Source: Aedes albopictus (lineage: Eukaryota > Arthropoda > Insecta > Diptera > Culicidae). From it: 64,000 bases of DNA. Positions within the stretch are counted from its first letter, which is position 1. Each line of letters begins with the position of its first letter. The notes under the pieces are model-generated. The model was not told the DNA's origin. It saw only the letters and a list, made by a program, of their open reading frames with translations, and did not search any database. The stretch covers positions 294,973,080 to 295,037,079 of the forward strand of contig NC_085136.1 of assembly GCF_035046485.1 (NCBI RefSeq), given 5' to 3'. The translations under genes were made by a program, and so were the position numbers. Of the stretch, positions 11,014 through 23,800 are shown piece by piece.

Positions 11014-11622
11014 GCTTCTGGTTGCCATATCACTGCGTCCGTTGTTCGATTTGCATCCATTCGGTCGCGCAGCGCAAACTAATTGACCATGATGACGGTC
11101 GATCGGACGCCGCAATCCGATTAAGCGCGCGACTGCGTGTGACACAATTTTTATTCTTGAATCTGTGTCCGTGTCGCTGACGTCTAGAAGCTGACTAGAA
11201 GAATGATAGATCACGACCCCATTGATGGGATCCGGGGGGCCATTCACTGGTGGTGGCGGTAAACAAAAGATTTTTTTTGAGAATGCTTTCTTTCCCACTG
11301 TTGAACGAAGATCATTTGGCAGTAGTTTCGCGACCGCCGATCCATTAAGAACATCGCATCTCCCTGACCGAGACCTACTGGTACGCGCTCGGAAACCGTG
11401 ATGACCGCAGTCTTTGGCGTGGGAAGTGTTTGGGAGACACACAGTGAATAGAGGCGATGACTGTAATAAATCTACGGTCGTGTTTTCGATAAATTGTGTG
11501 AATCGTGAGCGTGATTAATTGCACGCTGAAAATAGGATCTTCTTGGTTACGGTTACGAGTGGGCGTTACTGTGGGTGTGATTCATTTTCTTTTACTCTGT
11601 TACAGTGTTAAGTAGATAGAAT
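11014..11622 (+). promoter_or_regulatory. 5' flank and probable 5' UTR of Loxl2
   Basis: This is higher-GC, apparently single-copy sequence directly upstream of the first coding exon. A pyrimidine-rich tract ending in TACAG at 11601-11605 looks like a splice acceptor, which would place the start codon 17 bases into a spliced exon, with an untranslated exon farther upstream. No convincing TATA box or Inr+DPE pair was found, so the start site is not assigned. A 151-codon minus-strand frame here is probably spurious. Confidence 0.4.
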
Positions 11623-11833
11623 ATGACGTTGATCTCTAATCATCGAGGTCTGTTGTTGGGAGTGACCCTTGTCGTTGTAATAGCTCTCTTGGTGTCAGTT
11701 ACCCATGCGTTGCAAGGATCTGCACTGGAGGAAGCACGACTGCATCGGGAAAATCTTGTGAAGAAGTATTTAAAAAAGCTCAAGAAGGAGGATGGCGCGA
11801 TCAAGCTCGTTGGCGGACGAGGTGATTTTGAAG
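11623..11833 (+). CDS. Loxl2: Loxl2 coding exon 1 (signal peptide, start of SRCR1)
   Basis: This exon encodes residues 1-70 plus one base of codon 71. The ATG has A at -3. The hydrophobic core ([18 protein letters not shown]) is a classic signal peptide. A Lys/Glu-rich stretch follows, then the SRCR start IKLVGGRG. The donor is AAG|GTGAGT. The intron to exon 2 is 136 bp. Confidence 0.93.
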
Positions 11834-14800
11834 GTGAGTTTCGTTACTAATTGATGCTTTGGGTAATTTGTAGTGTCCTACCTAACTAACAATACTTTCC
11901 ATTCAGTTCATTATTTAAATACAATGATAAGTAATAATGGGCATCAACACAATTTTTCCTCGTTTATAGGCAATGTGGAAATTTTCCACGATGGAAAATG
12001 GGGTTCGGTTTGCGACGACGAGTGGGACTCGACCGAAGCGGAGGTAGTCTGCCGGCAGCTCGGTTTCCCGGGTCATATCAAGGTCACCCACAGTGGCTAC
12101 TTTGGCAAAGCCAAGCGTAAGTATCTATTGCCTAAACGATGTTTCGATAGCAACTTTCCTGGAACTGATTTTTGAATTCTATTCCATTAATCAAAGGAAA
12201 GTTTTGGATGGACAATTTGTTCTGCGGCGGCAAAGAGACGGAGCTAGCGCACTGCCACTTTGATGGATGGGGTCACAGTGATTGTGAGGCGAGCGAATCA
12301 GCTGGGGTTATTTGCAAAAATGATGATGAAGATGGAGTGAGCACGACACCTAAGCCGATTCCGGAAAAGTTTAATCCGAAAAAGATGCCGTTGATGAAGG
12401 ACCTGGAGGTGCGACTGGCCGGTGGAAGGATTCCTAATGAGGGTCGAGTTGAGGTAAGTGTTTATGGCGAGAAGGAATCAAAACGGGTTTGGCTTAGTGT
12501 TTTGCACCCATGTATAAAAAGAGAGTTTTTAGCCCGTAAACATATTAAATAGCATAATATGATCGAAAACACCTGCGGTGTTCGCGGTGCCACTGAGGAT
12601 GACTGAAGATGCTACTGCTCGAGGGTTAATGCATTGTTTTTTGTTTGTTGAAAACCAAACAAATGCACTGTGACAAGCACAATGCCAAGCACTGTGCATT
12701 TCTCTTAGCGTCGTAAAAAGTAGAGCTAGTGCTGGGATTTGCCTCCCTCACAGTTACTTATGTTTTAAAAAAAATCTCGCTTTTTGTACTCAGTATTAGC
12801 GTGGTGCTGGTGAGGGTGGCCAACCGCGGAAGTGCCGGAAGGTTAATTCGCAAAATTTGAATCACGTGGGTCAAAAGTTGGCTTATTTTGGTCAAAGTAG
12901 TAAACCATCATCCTCATATCAGTTATTTGACCACGTTTTCTTAGGGGGTGCGGTGCATATTACCCCACCTTAATCTAAAGCCCTATCCGCTTATATCACA
13001 GAAGGACGAGTCTCAACCAAGGAAATGGCATCTCTATCCCACCAATACGATGTTTTCGTAGTCAGCATATGGTCGGCACAAGCCTACGACTCTAGCTTGA
13101 CAACCTATCTCTCAATATAGCAGCATAGTTCTTTGCGGGACAAGGAAAGAAGAAGACCATATCTTTCTTGAGGATGTGGCTGTAAAATGCTAAAGAAAAA
13201 TTGCAGCTCTGCTCTATGGTATGTTGGATCCCAACTCATAATATAGGGTTCCTTGTAAGGTCCGGTATAGGTGGAGCAAGGATGGGAAATGTCATTTCAT
13301 TATTTTCTAATTTCACTGCACTTAGCCCATATCCGCCCAGCGTCCTATTTATAGGACAGATGCCCCGAACGCCCAGCGTCCTATAAATAGGACAGTCCTT
13401 TTGATGTGAATATCTCCAGAATTATGCAAAATTTCAGAATACTTTCTTCAGAGAAGATGTTCTCCACACCCATACCTGGTCATAGTGGACAATATAGTAT
13501 ATGACTGGTTCACTAGGTGGCGTAAACTATGCTGCAAAGATTGCACATTGTCACGATCTGTGAGCATCATTTCCAATGAGAAAAAAAAGTTATTTTCCTG
13601 GAATCTTGACAATGGTTAATAATTTACAGTTTATTTCTTCGGCAGAGTTGTAAATCAATACATACATACGATGTATGTATGATTTTATGTTTATATGCTT
13701 GTATGTTTATATGTTTGTAGTATGTTTGTCTATTAGTATGTTTATATGTATGTATGTATGTATATATGAATACCGGAACATAGGTATAACTCTGAAATGC
13801 GTCAAGAAATTTCAATCAAATTTGGTATACATATTCCTTAGAATTTGGAGGTGGTAGCAAGGATATTTAAATTCAAGATGGCGGCTTAGGTTCCAAGATG
13901 GCGGTCAAAACTCCAGAATATATGCTTTTTAACGACAATGCTGCTCCGGATACTATGCTATATGGGTATCTATCGATCGGGCTTCACAAGTAGAACTCAA
14001 AAATGAATATCCGATTGATGAGTAGAAGTCAAAAATCGATATTTTACGCCATTTTGAAATCCAAGATGGCGGACCATATCCAAGATGGCGGCCACGGAAT
14101 GGTAGTTTAAGCTATGATACCATGCAATATGGGTATCGATCGATGAGGCATGATGAGTAGAAGTAAAAAATCAATATTTAACGCCATTTTGAAATCCAAG
14201 ATGGCGGACTATATCCAAGATGGCGACCACGGAATAGTAGTTTGATCTATAATACCATGCAATATGGGTATCGATCGATCGGGCATGATGAGTAGAAGTA
14301 AAAAATCGATATTTAACGCCATTTTGAAATCTAAGATGGCCGACCATATCCAAGATGGCGGCCACGGAATGGTAGTTTGATTTATAATACCATGAAATAT
14401 GGGTATCGATCGATCGGGCTTCATTAGTAGAACTCAAAAATGAATATTCGACGCCATTTTGAAACCCAAGATGGCGGACCATACCCAAGTTAGTGGCCAC
14501 GGAATAGTAGTTTGAGCTATGATACCATGCAATATGGGTATCTAAAGGGTAGATGGTAGGGTAGCGGGTGTAGTATGTAGAACCTATTAGTAGAGTAATT
14601 ATAAGAATATGCTTAAAAAAAAAAACAAATGACAAATGGATGATTTGGAATTGTTGTTTTATTCCAGTGCATTTACTAGCACTGATAGCCGACATAACAA
14701 TTGAATTGACAGATGTGCTGAATAATAAATCGACAAAGCAGGCGAAGCCTCAGGCTTGCTCGGCTTTGGCTTGGTCGGTCTTCTTTTGGCGGATTTGGAT

Positions 14801-17800
14801 ACGAACGGACGTGCCCGGATCGCACTCTGTGCTGGTGGAGTTGATTCGAAAATCCGATTCGGATCGAAGAAAAACTGTCTTTATTCGCGGACATTTGGCT
14901 TCTAGGCGGAGGGGATATTCACGACAATGGCGCAACAGCTCCCAGTTATTGGTATGTATTACAAAATGGTTCGGTGTTTGAAGAAGCTTTTCGATAGACG
15001 GAAAATTTCTACGGTTGAATGGATTTTCCGAAGCGAAGTATCAATGAGTTTCAGCAGCCATCTTTATATTTTTCGCGGGGTAACGCCATGGCACAAGAAT
15101 TTAATTCTGATCACGGAATAAGGCACAGAAAACTGGCTGCTATTTTGTTACTTGTCAATCTGGATGGATTTTCTAGAGTGATGAATCGCACGACATTTTG
15201 AGGAATTTTGTAGCGAAACGTGCAAATCGTATGAGTTGCGTTGCGATTCGTGTGAACGGGGACGGATTGGAATGGTTTTCTTTGGAGTCGTGTGAGAGGA
15301 CGCGTCTCAGAGTTGTTGTGTTTAGATTCGTGCGAGAGGACGCGAATCAAGAGCTTTGTTTAGAGTCGTGCGAGAGGACGCGACTCAGGGTGGTTGTGTT
15401 AAGAATCGACAGTTTTGTTTGGAGGCGTGCGAGAGGACGCGACTCAGAGAGGTGTTTAGGTTCGTGCGAGAGGACGCGAATCAAAATAGTTTGGTTAGGG
15501 GTCATGCGAGAGGATACGACTCAGGCAGAATATGTTTAGATTCACGTGGCAGGACACGAATCAAAAGTTTTGTTTGAAGTCGTTCGAGCAAGAGAAAACG
15601 AATTTCATAGTAGTTTTATTTAATTTTTGATTGGAATTAGATCGGGCTTTGACTGAATTTAGATTAGATTTATATTTGCTTGAATTTGGATTTGGTTTGT
15701 GATTGGTAGCGATTGTATATAAATGAGATTAGATTTAGATTGGATTTTGGTTGTATTTTGATTGTATTGGACTTAATTTGGACGAGATTCTTCAAAGATT
15801 TAGACTGGATTTAGATTAGATCAATTTTCATTGGAGTTGGATTGCAATTTGAAATGGAAGTACATGTTGATTGGCGTTGGATTGTATATTGTATGGGTTC
15901 GGGTTTGGTTGAGGATTAGAGTTGGATTTGGGTAAAACTCAGAATTTGATTGAATTTAAAGTTGATTTAGAATGGAACTTGTTCTAATTTAAACAAAATA
16001 TTCAGTATGAATTGAATTGGGTTTGCATTGTATTAAACTCCAATGGAATTTGGATAAGCTTCAAGTTGAATCTAAGTTGTAAAAAGGTAGAAAAAGTTAA
16101 CAAAACTAAATGGTAGTCTTGACGGTAGTCAATATTTTTCAAACTATGCAGACTGCTTAAAACTGCACAAAAAATAAGCATTTATTTCAGAACAGTTTCA
16201 CAAGAAAAGTAGAGGAGGGGAAGAATGTAGTATGTAGAACCTATTAGTAGAGTAATTATAAGAATATGCTTTAAAAAAAAAACAAATGACAAATGGATGA
16301 TTTGGAATTGTTGTTTTATTCCAGTGCATTTACTAGCACTGATAGCCGACATAACAATTGAATTGACAGATGTGCTGAATAATAAATCGACAAAGCAGGC
16401 GAAGCCTCAGGCTTGCTCGGCTTTGGCTTGGTCGGTCTTCTTTTGGCGGATTTGGATACGAACGGACGTGCCCGGATCGCACTCTGTGCTGGTGGAGTTG
16501 ATTCGAAAATCCGATTCGGATCGAAGAAAAACTGTCTTTATTCGCGGACATGTGGCTTCTAGGCGGAGGGGATATTCACGACAGCGGGTAGGATAAAGGA
16601 TGGAGCAGACGGTCGGGTAGAGGGTTTGGGTGAAGGATAGAGTGGAGGGAGTGGAGTAGAAGGTTAGGGTAGATGATAGGACAGAGGATAGGGTAGACGG
16701 TAAGGAGAAGGGTAGAATAGAGAGTAGGTTTGAGGGTAGGAAAAATATTAGGGTAGAGAGTAGGGTAGACGGTACGATTAAGCACAATATAGACTAGAGG
16801 GTACGATAAAGGATAAGGCAGTGGTTATAATAGAGGATAGTTTAGAGGTAGGGTTGAAGGTTATGATAGAGCGTAGGATAGAGGGTTGGAATAGAGGGCA
16901 AAGAAGACAGTAAGGTAGAGACTAGAGAATAGGGTGAAGAATTGAGATGAGATTAGATGAGCTGAGGTTCTTTTTTGAGATACCTTCAGGAATTCATTCC
17001 AGGATTTCTTCGGGCATTCCTTTCGAGAATCTTCTCAGGTTTATTCCCGAGATTCCTTCAGATATTGCTTCCGAAATCTCTGTATGGATTGCTCCGGAGT
17101 TCTCTTCAGGGATTTTTGCAGGCGTTGTTTTAGAAAATCCTGAAAGGATTCTGTTAGTTATTCTTTTCTGCATTCTTTCAGGGATTTATGCTGGAATTCC
17201 TTCGAAGATTCCTTCCATGATTCCAGCTGTTATTCCTTAAGGGATCCCTCCCGAAAAAAAAAATGAAAAAATATATGTTTCTTCCGAGATTGTTTTCAGG
17301 CAACCCAAGATCATAGAGACATCTTCTATGGTTCTTGCAGGAATGCCTGCTCAGCGTCTGGCCGGCATTCCTGTCATGATCTCTCTAAGGAATACATCAG
17401 GTATTCTTTACGGGATTCCTTCAGGAATAACTTCAGGGATTTCTGCCAGAATTGCTTTAGAAAATCCTGAAAGGATTCTTTCAGAAATTTTAGCCAGCAT
17501 TCTTTCATGGATTTCTTCTGGAATAACTTCACAGATTCATTTCAGTATAGTTTCAAAATGTTCTGTCGAAACATATTCAGAGAATCCTAATGGAATTCTT
17601 TCTATGAGCCGGGATCCTCGCTCGGGATTTATACAGCAATTCCTCCCGGGATTTCTTCTGTGAATATTTCAGGGATTACTACCAAGCTTTCAGTTGAGAT
17701 TCCCTCAGAACTCTACCAGATATGACTATCAGAATTCCTTCTGTATATCCTCCCGGGATTCATTCGGGGATTTCACATTATCTTTTCTATGTAACTTTGA

Positions 17801-20800
17801 TAGTGCCCAAAATAACATCATAAAATTCACATATTGTTCACGAATAAACAATCATGGAGTAGTACAAACATAAGTGGAGAAGCCGTGTAGAGTATGTCTG
17901 GTTGAAATTTTATATCAAAACATGAAATGATGATGAACCTGGGCGTGTTAGTAGAATACCTGTAAATACGAGACACCGAAGACGACCATATAGTTGAGGT
18001 CGAAATACGTATCTGTCAAAGGAGACAAATTAAATGGAACAATACTTAACACTATTTTCTTTTTTAAATATAAAAAACTTCTGAAAAGTTTACGTATGGT
18101 GAGTACGTAAAAAGAGTTTGTGGAGCGCTGAAGGAAAAACTCAATTACTTTATTAGAAATAATTATCTGTGTAAAACCTAACTTCTAAAGTATTTTAACG
18201 TTTGCTTATGCCACACATAGTGAGCTCTCTTTATTTGATTTGTTAACCTTTCGTAACTCGCGCGGTTGACTACCTGCGTCAGCACCACGCTAATGCTGAG
18301 TACAAAAAGCGAGATTTTTTCAACGTGTTGTACAAAATACAACAGCGCGATCGCTCGTGAGTTAAAGAAATGAGAAATGTTGAACACTGCAGTCGAGACT
18401 ACATGAAATTACAAGAACCATGCATTGCATACTTTTAGGCGTTTATCGGGTTATATTTCTGCCCTAATTTAAAAGTCATTTTTCTATTCTTTTTGAGCAG
18501 TTATCATCTCTCGCACTTGTTTAGAGCTGCATTTTATCTATACGGATCAGAATATAATGATAGCGTCGAAGTTGTACTGAAGTAGAACTCGAGAAAATTA
18601 TCAGATATTGAGGACCTATAATGAAGATTTTTTTTGGAACTACACCATAGACTTCCATTTTTTTCATCAAATCATGCTTATTTTATTGGAACTTGACCTT
18701 TGATAATAAATTTATTTGAAGATTTAAATTGTGAGACACCTTGGGCGTTAACGGGTTAGTCCGTAATGTTAATCGGCGACATCATTGATTACACAGCGTA
18801 ACAAAAATTAACTTTTGGTCTGTCTCAAGAGCAAACTTATGTGTCTCTGACAGATTTTGGGCCGCTGAATCCGAATCCGGGCTCAAATTTGCTCCAACAC
18901 GTCACAATTTTGAGCTATACCTCAATTTATAGGGCAAAATATGCGATTTTGGGCTTTTTTGACTGCAAGCCATTAAGCATGGAAATATATTTTTTTAAGC
19001 AATCAAAAGGTTAATTGGTTATTTATCATCTAAACTAACGACTCATACAAAATATTTCGTTTTCCCAAATCGAATTTGATAGTTTTAAGCGATTTATGTT
19101 AGGTACGATATTTTCCATACAAGTCACCCTCCGAAAGTTGCATGCAAGTTTTCATACTAACATAAAATGCTTAAATCTATCAAATCTGATTAGGTAAAAC
19201 GAAATATTTTGCATGAGTCGTTAATTTAGATGTTAATTGACCAATTAACCTTTTGACTGCTTAAAAAAAATATTTCCATGCTTAATGGCTTGCAGTCAAA
19301 AAAGCCCAAAATCGCATATTTTGCCCTATAAATTGAGGTATAGCTCAAAATTGTGACGTGTTGGAGCGAATCTGAGCCCGGATTCGGATTCAGCGGCCCA
19401 AAATCTTTCGGAGACACATAAGTTTGCTCTTGAGACAAAAAAATGTTGCGCTGTGTTACACTAGTTTACAGCATTTTTGAACTCGGTAAGCTGATGATCA
19501 TTTTTGGTGTAGAATCATGCCCTGAGTTCGAAAACGCGAAGGAAAAAAAATACAGTAGAGCGGAAAATGTTTCGACTTCCCATACAACGTTGATGATTTG
19601 AAATCGATTTTTGTTCTATTTTTAAGCAAAGTCGCTCACTTCAAACATCTCATTCTTCGTAATCAATGCTCCGATTGAGCTTAAATTTTTACTGTAACTC
19701 GCCTACATATGATATGTGAAATAAACGTCGAGAAAGAATTTTTAAGTTGTTTTTTTTTTCTTATTGAAAAAAAAATACATTTCTTCAAAAAATTTTGGGA
19801 ATTTTGCTAAAATTTAAGAAGATCGTCCCTAAAACTCGCCAATATCTTGAATTTCATCAATCTGACGCAAAACCTGTATTCAGATGATCCAATGGTATTG
19901 TATTCAGCTTTTAATTTATGGAAAAAGATTTAAAATTGGTTGAACAAAACGCAATATATTTGAATTTTAGTAAATTACATAGGGTGACGAAGGGTATTAT
20001 CGGCAGGTTTGTTCTCTTCGTCATGGAGGGTTTTTGTGAGCCGAATTGCCTGAAATTTAGGCATATAACTCAGCTTGGTTGGGAAGGATTTGAGGCCAAT
20101 TCTGAGACCAACCGGTTTCAAAAAACCCCCCATGACGAAGAGAACAAAATGGCCGAGAATACGTAAGTTTCCCTATTTTGAAAAGTTACAAAACTCGCTA
20201 TTGAGGTAAAACTCAAAAACTGTTCTTCTTTAATTTTTTTGTAGGTCAAAAATTTTGGTCGTTGACAGAAGTTCACAACTTTCGTTTTATTTTGTAAACT
20301 TGTGTTATTCATAACTAATTAGCTTTATGGACTGGTAATGCGTACGAATAGAAATTTACACCGAAAGTGAACAGAAAAATGTCATGACATTTTGTTTCGT
20401 GAAATTCCGCGACATTTGCCATCCCTGAGGTCGAGACCAGGTGACTGTTATGGTCGTCGGTTTGGAGGTTATGGCTTTCAGTATTGGGAGGAATAACTCA
20501 AAAACGGGTTGTTAATCTTTCATCCGACGTTTCGGTTCCGACGGCTGGATACATCCCAGCTTACCTACAGACCCCAAGTATCGATGACAGTTCTCCTAGG
20601 TATGCTAGATCATCGTTTGCATCAGTAGTGGTTAATAGTTTTGTACAGAGCTAAAATGGGATTTCATATCTATTTTTCAGAACCCACCGACAGGCATTGT
20701 TGTCAACATCGCTTTTGTCAAAACGGTCCTAAAATGTGCTAATCAAACGAAATTGGGCCCCTAATGTCACTACTGTCGCTCTATGCTATAGGTATAGGCG

Positions 20801-23800
20801 GGTCAATGGCGAGATTTTTAATGTATAAGTGGGAAAAAAGGCGATGTACCATACCATAGAAGCAGTCATCTATACTTGGCTTGGAACCTTCTACGTGCGC
20901 CAGCGCACGTTCCGAAGGACGCCGTCTACGCAAAATTCTACGCCATCAATAGGTGGACTTGGGCTCCAGGAACAACAGTTGTGGAAAGGATTAGCTGAGT
21001 AATGTAGATCGTTCGGATTAATAACAAGTACCAAACCACGGGGCTGGTATCACGGGGAGCTGGGATAGAAGTTACTGGGTGGGAAGAGCAGAGGCTAGTG
21101 ATTTTAATGGGATCTAAATCACACAACACATTGCCCGCCCAGTCAATATGATGTTGAATAGGAGGATATATTCTAGTATGGGACAAACATCAAATTCTCG
21201 CTCCAGTCGACTTTTTAGATTCCATTTAGGTCCCATATGAACTGTGCAAAATTTGAGCGTAATCGGTGAAACTATAATTTAGCGCAAACGGTTCAAAGTT
21301 TTCATAGGATTTACTATCGGAAAAGTTACACTTTTAGATAAAAAATCTCAGAGGTCGGCCCTAGTCTCCTTAATTCAAATCGATCAACGCTTCTTGTAGA
21401 AAAGTCATTTATGAAACTTTCCTTCGAAGACCGCAAAACAATTGGATGCTTGTGGAAAAAGTTATTGATTTATTACCGATTAGTGATCCAACGAACGGGT
21501 TTTTGTTTTGTTTTATTAGCAGCACTGTAGCTGCTGCCTTGGCTGCTGCTGTTTCTGGGGGTGGTGATGCCGCCCGCCGCCGCATGCAACAGCGGCAGCA
21601 GCAGTGCTGCTGTTAAAACAAAACAAAAAGCCGTTCGTTGGATCACTAATCGGTAATACATAAATCAATAACTTTTTCCACAAGCATCCAATTGTTTTGC
21701 GGTCTTCGAAGGAAAGTTTAATAAATTAATTTTCTACAAGAAGAATTGATCAATTTGAATTAAGGAAACTAAGGGCGACCTCTGGGATTTTTTATTTGAA
21801 AGTGTAACTTTTCCCATAGTAAATCCTATGCAAACTTTGAACAGCTTGCGCTAAATTAAAGTTTCACCGATTGCGCTGAAATTTTGTACAGCTCATATGG
21901 GACCTAAATGGGATCTATAAAGTCGACTGGAGCGAGGATTTATTTTTTCCATACAAGCGGGTCCCATACTAATATATACGCACGCGTTTTTTTCGGTTAA
22001 ATGGAAGCATGAACGCATTTAGCACTTTAGCATCCTTTTAACATCATATAAGACTTTGCCATTGGCTGGAGCCTTTTCAAATCTTTAACGGAGCCCGTAA
22101 CGTAGGTAGATCGCCTTTATGTGTTACGTAACGGTTCAAGATCTACACAGCAAAAAATTTCTTGTGATATCACATCATTTTCGCTGCACATCAGTCGCGT
22201 CGAAAAAGTGGTGTACCTATTACATTCCTTCCACGCAGCTAATTAGCCGCCGCAGCTTGACAGAGGGTCTAGCAATCGCTAGAACCGGATCGATAGATGA
22301 ATCATATATAAGTAAAATATTGGCATGGATTCGTACGCGGATCCGTTGATTGTGAGGCATATCCCTTGCCTCTCGGCTATTTCACCGAGTTAGTAGTTGG
22401 ATGATAAATATGATACTGCTTCTAGGTATCTGCTGGAATGGGTTTGTTGACACTTTCTGGTGCCAACCAGGTTGTACATGATGAGTGTGATAAATGTTGG
22501 AAAACGATGTGAACGAGTGAAATTACGTACGAAAATGGAATTCCCAGAAATTCCGTGTCTGGATATTACAAAATTATTTGCTGTGTACCAAACCGAACCC
22601 TAGCGACATCCGGTTTGTCAAGTTGGGGTAATGTGTTTTGGTAATAAGGATTCATGGTACAAAGTCCTTGTTACTGGTGACAGTTTCTAAAATTCCATTT
22701 ATTCTGCCTTGCTGATAGTTAAAGAATCGGACTTTGCCCAGCCGAGACTAGACTTGATGTTAGGAAAACAAACATGCTTTACGTATCTAATTGCGTACTA
22801 ACCTATCAAGGACTGTTAAGTTCTGGTAATTCAAGGACTCACGTGCATTCTTATTGCAGAACACATTCTCTAATTTGACAGAGTTTTGCAACTAGCCTAA
22901 AGTCCCGGGTTTTTCTTTGTTGTTCTGGGACTAAACTAGAAGCAAGAAATGGATGGGGCTAGAGTTCCGATGCGTGGATAAATATCAGTACCACCGTTTT
23001 GGTTTTCTCAGAATTCAAATAGATTGTGTTTGATTAGGGGCGCTCTTTCACTGGGATTTAAATTTCTATGATAACGGGACCTTTTTATCGCAATCTATTT
23101 CTTGCACCTCTGGGATAACAAAACAGGAACTGTACAGTAATCGATGCTTCATTGCCTCTCAATGACAATGGAGACCAAGGACTAATACTATGATTCCTTG
23201 AATTGCCAGAACGCATATTCCAAAATTGGAAAAGTAGGACGACACTAGGTTTCGGTAGATTTTTCTCCGTAACGCAACACGAAAAGGTGATCTACCCACG
23301 TTACGGGTTCCGTTGACGATCGAGCATCTTTGAAACCCCCTCAATCATTCATCCACCAGCACGGGTCGCCTGACACCTTGGATTGGGGTTCCCTGTTTGG
23401 TGGACTTTTACCCCCGGAACAGGGGGTCCGTAGTGCTATTCTAAGCCGGCAGCTACACGGACACACAAAAGATCTAAATACTGGTCGCAGTGGCTCACTC
23501 GAACAGGAAAAAAAGTCGTTCCAATGGGGTGTTACGGGTATAAATATTTGTTACAATTATAAGACAGAATAATTGTTAAATGTGTTATAAATTTTATATT
23601 CGTGCGTTCTTTGTGTTAAATGTTTCATTTCAAGTTGTAAATATTCCCCGAGCTTAATACACATTTATGGGGTTCTGACAAAATATGAAATGCAATCCAA
23701 TATTGATTGCCAACTTTCAGGCTATTCCGGGCAGCGGTCAAGTACTAAAGATGTAAGCCTTCCCTGCCACGGACTTCAAGTTGTTGAGCTCAAGTATCGA

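Larger units (their letters stand above)
14569..16583 (+). mobile_element. 2.0-kb non-autonomous LTR retrotransposon, complete
   Basis: Direct 358-bp repeats (14569-14926, 16226-16583) start TG and end CA and differ at about two positions. A 5-bp target duplication GCGGG flanks them (14564-14568, 16584-16588). One base after the left LTR is TGGCGCAACAG, the usual primer-binding-site form. A purine tract AGAGGAGGGGAAGAA directly precedes the right LTR. The 1.3-kb interior has no gag or pol, so it must be mobilised by a partner element (TRIM/LARD-like). The orientation is that of the host gene. The near-identical LTRs indicate a recent insertion. Superfamily is not determinable from this. Confidence 0.92.
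14546..16950. repeat. AGGGTAGA-type simple repeat, split by LTR element
   Basis: Loose repeats of GGGTAGA and GGGTAGGAT lie at 14546-14568 and continue at 16584-16950. The LTR retrotransposon at 14569-16583 sits between them with its 5-bp target duplicated, so the array predates the insertion. Confidence 0.7.

Noticed and set aside
10987..11442. 151-codon minus-strand gene upstream of Loxl2
   Set aside because: No domain and no splice or promoter context; it partly covers a MITE end and the probable Loxl2 5' flank.
14640..14981. 113-residue protein with a near-copy at 16297
   Set aside because: Both lie in the LTRs of the same element; the duplication is the LTR pair, not a gene family.
22168..22585. 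LTR pair formed by 1-418 and 22168-22585
   Set aside because: The copies lack TG/CA ends, target duplication, primer site and purine tract, and one sits inside an inverted-repeat element.
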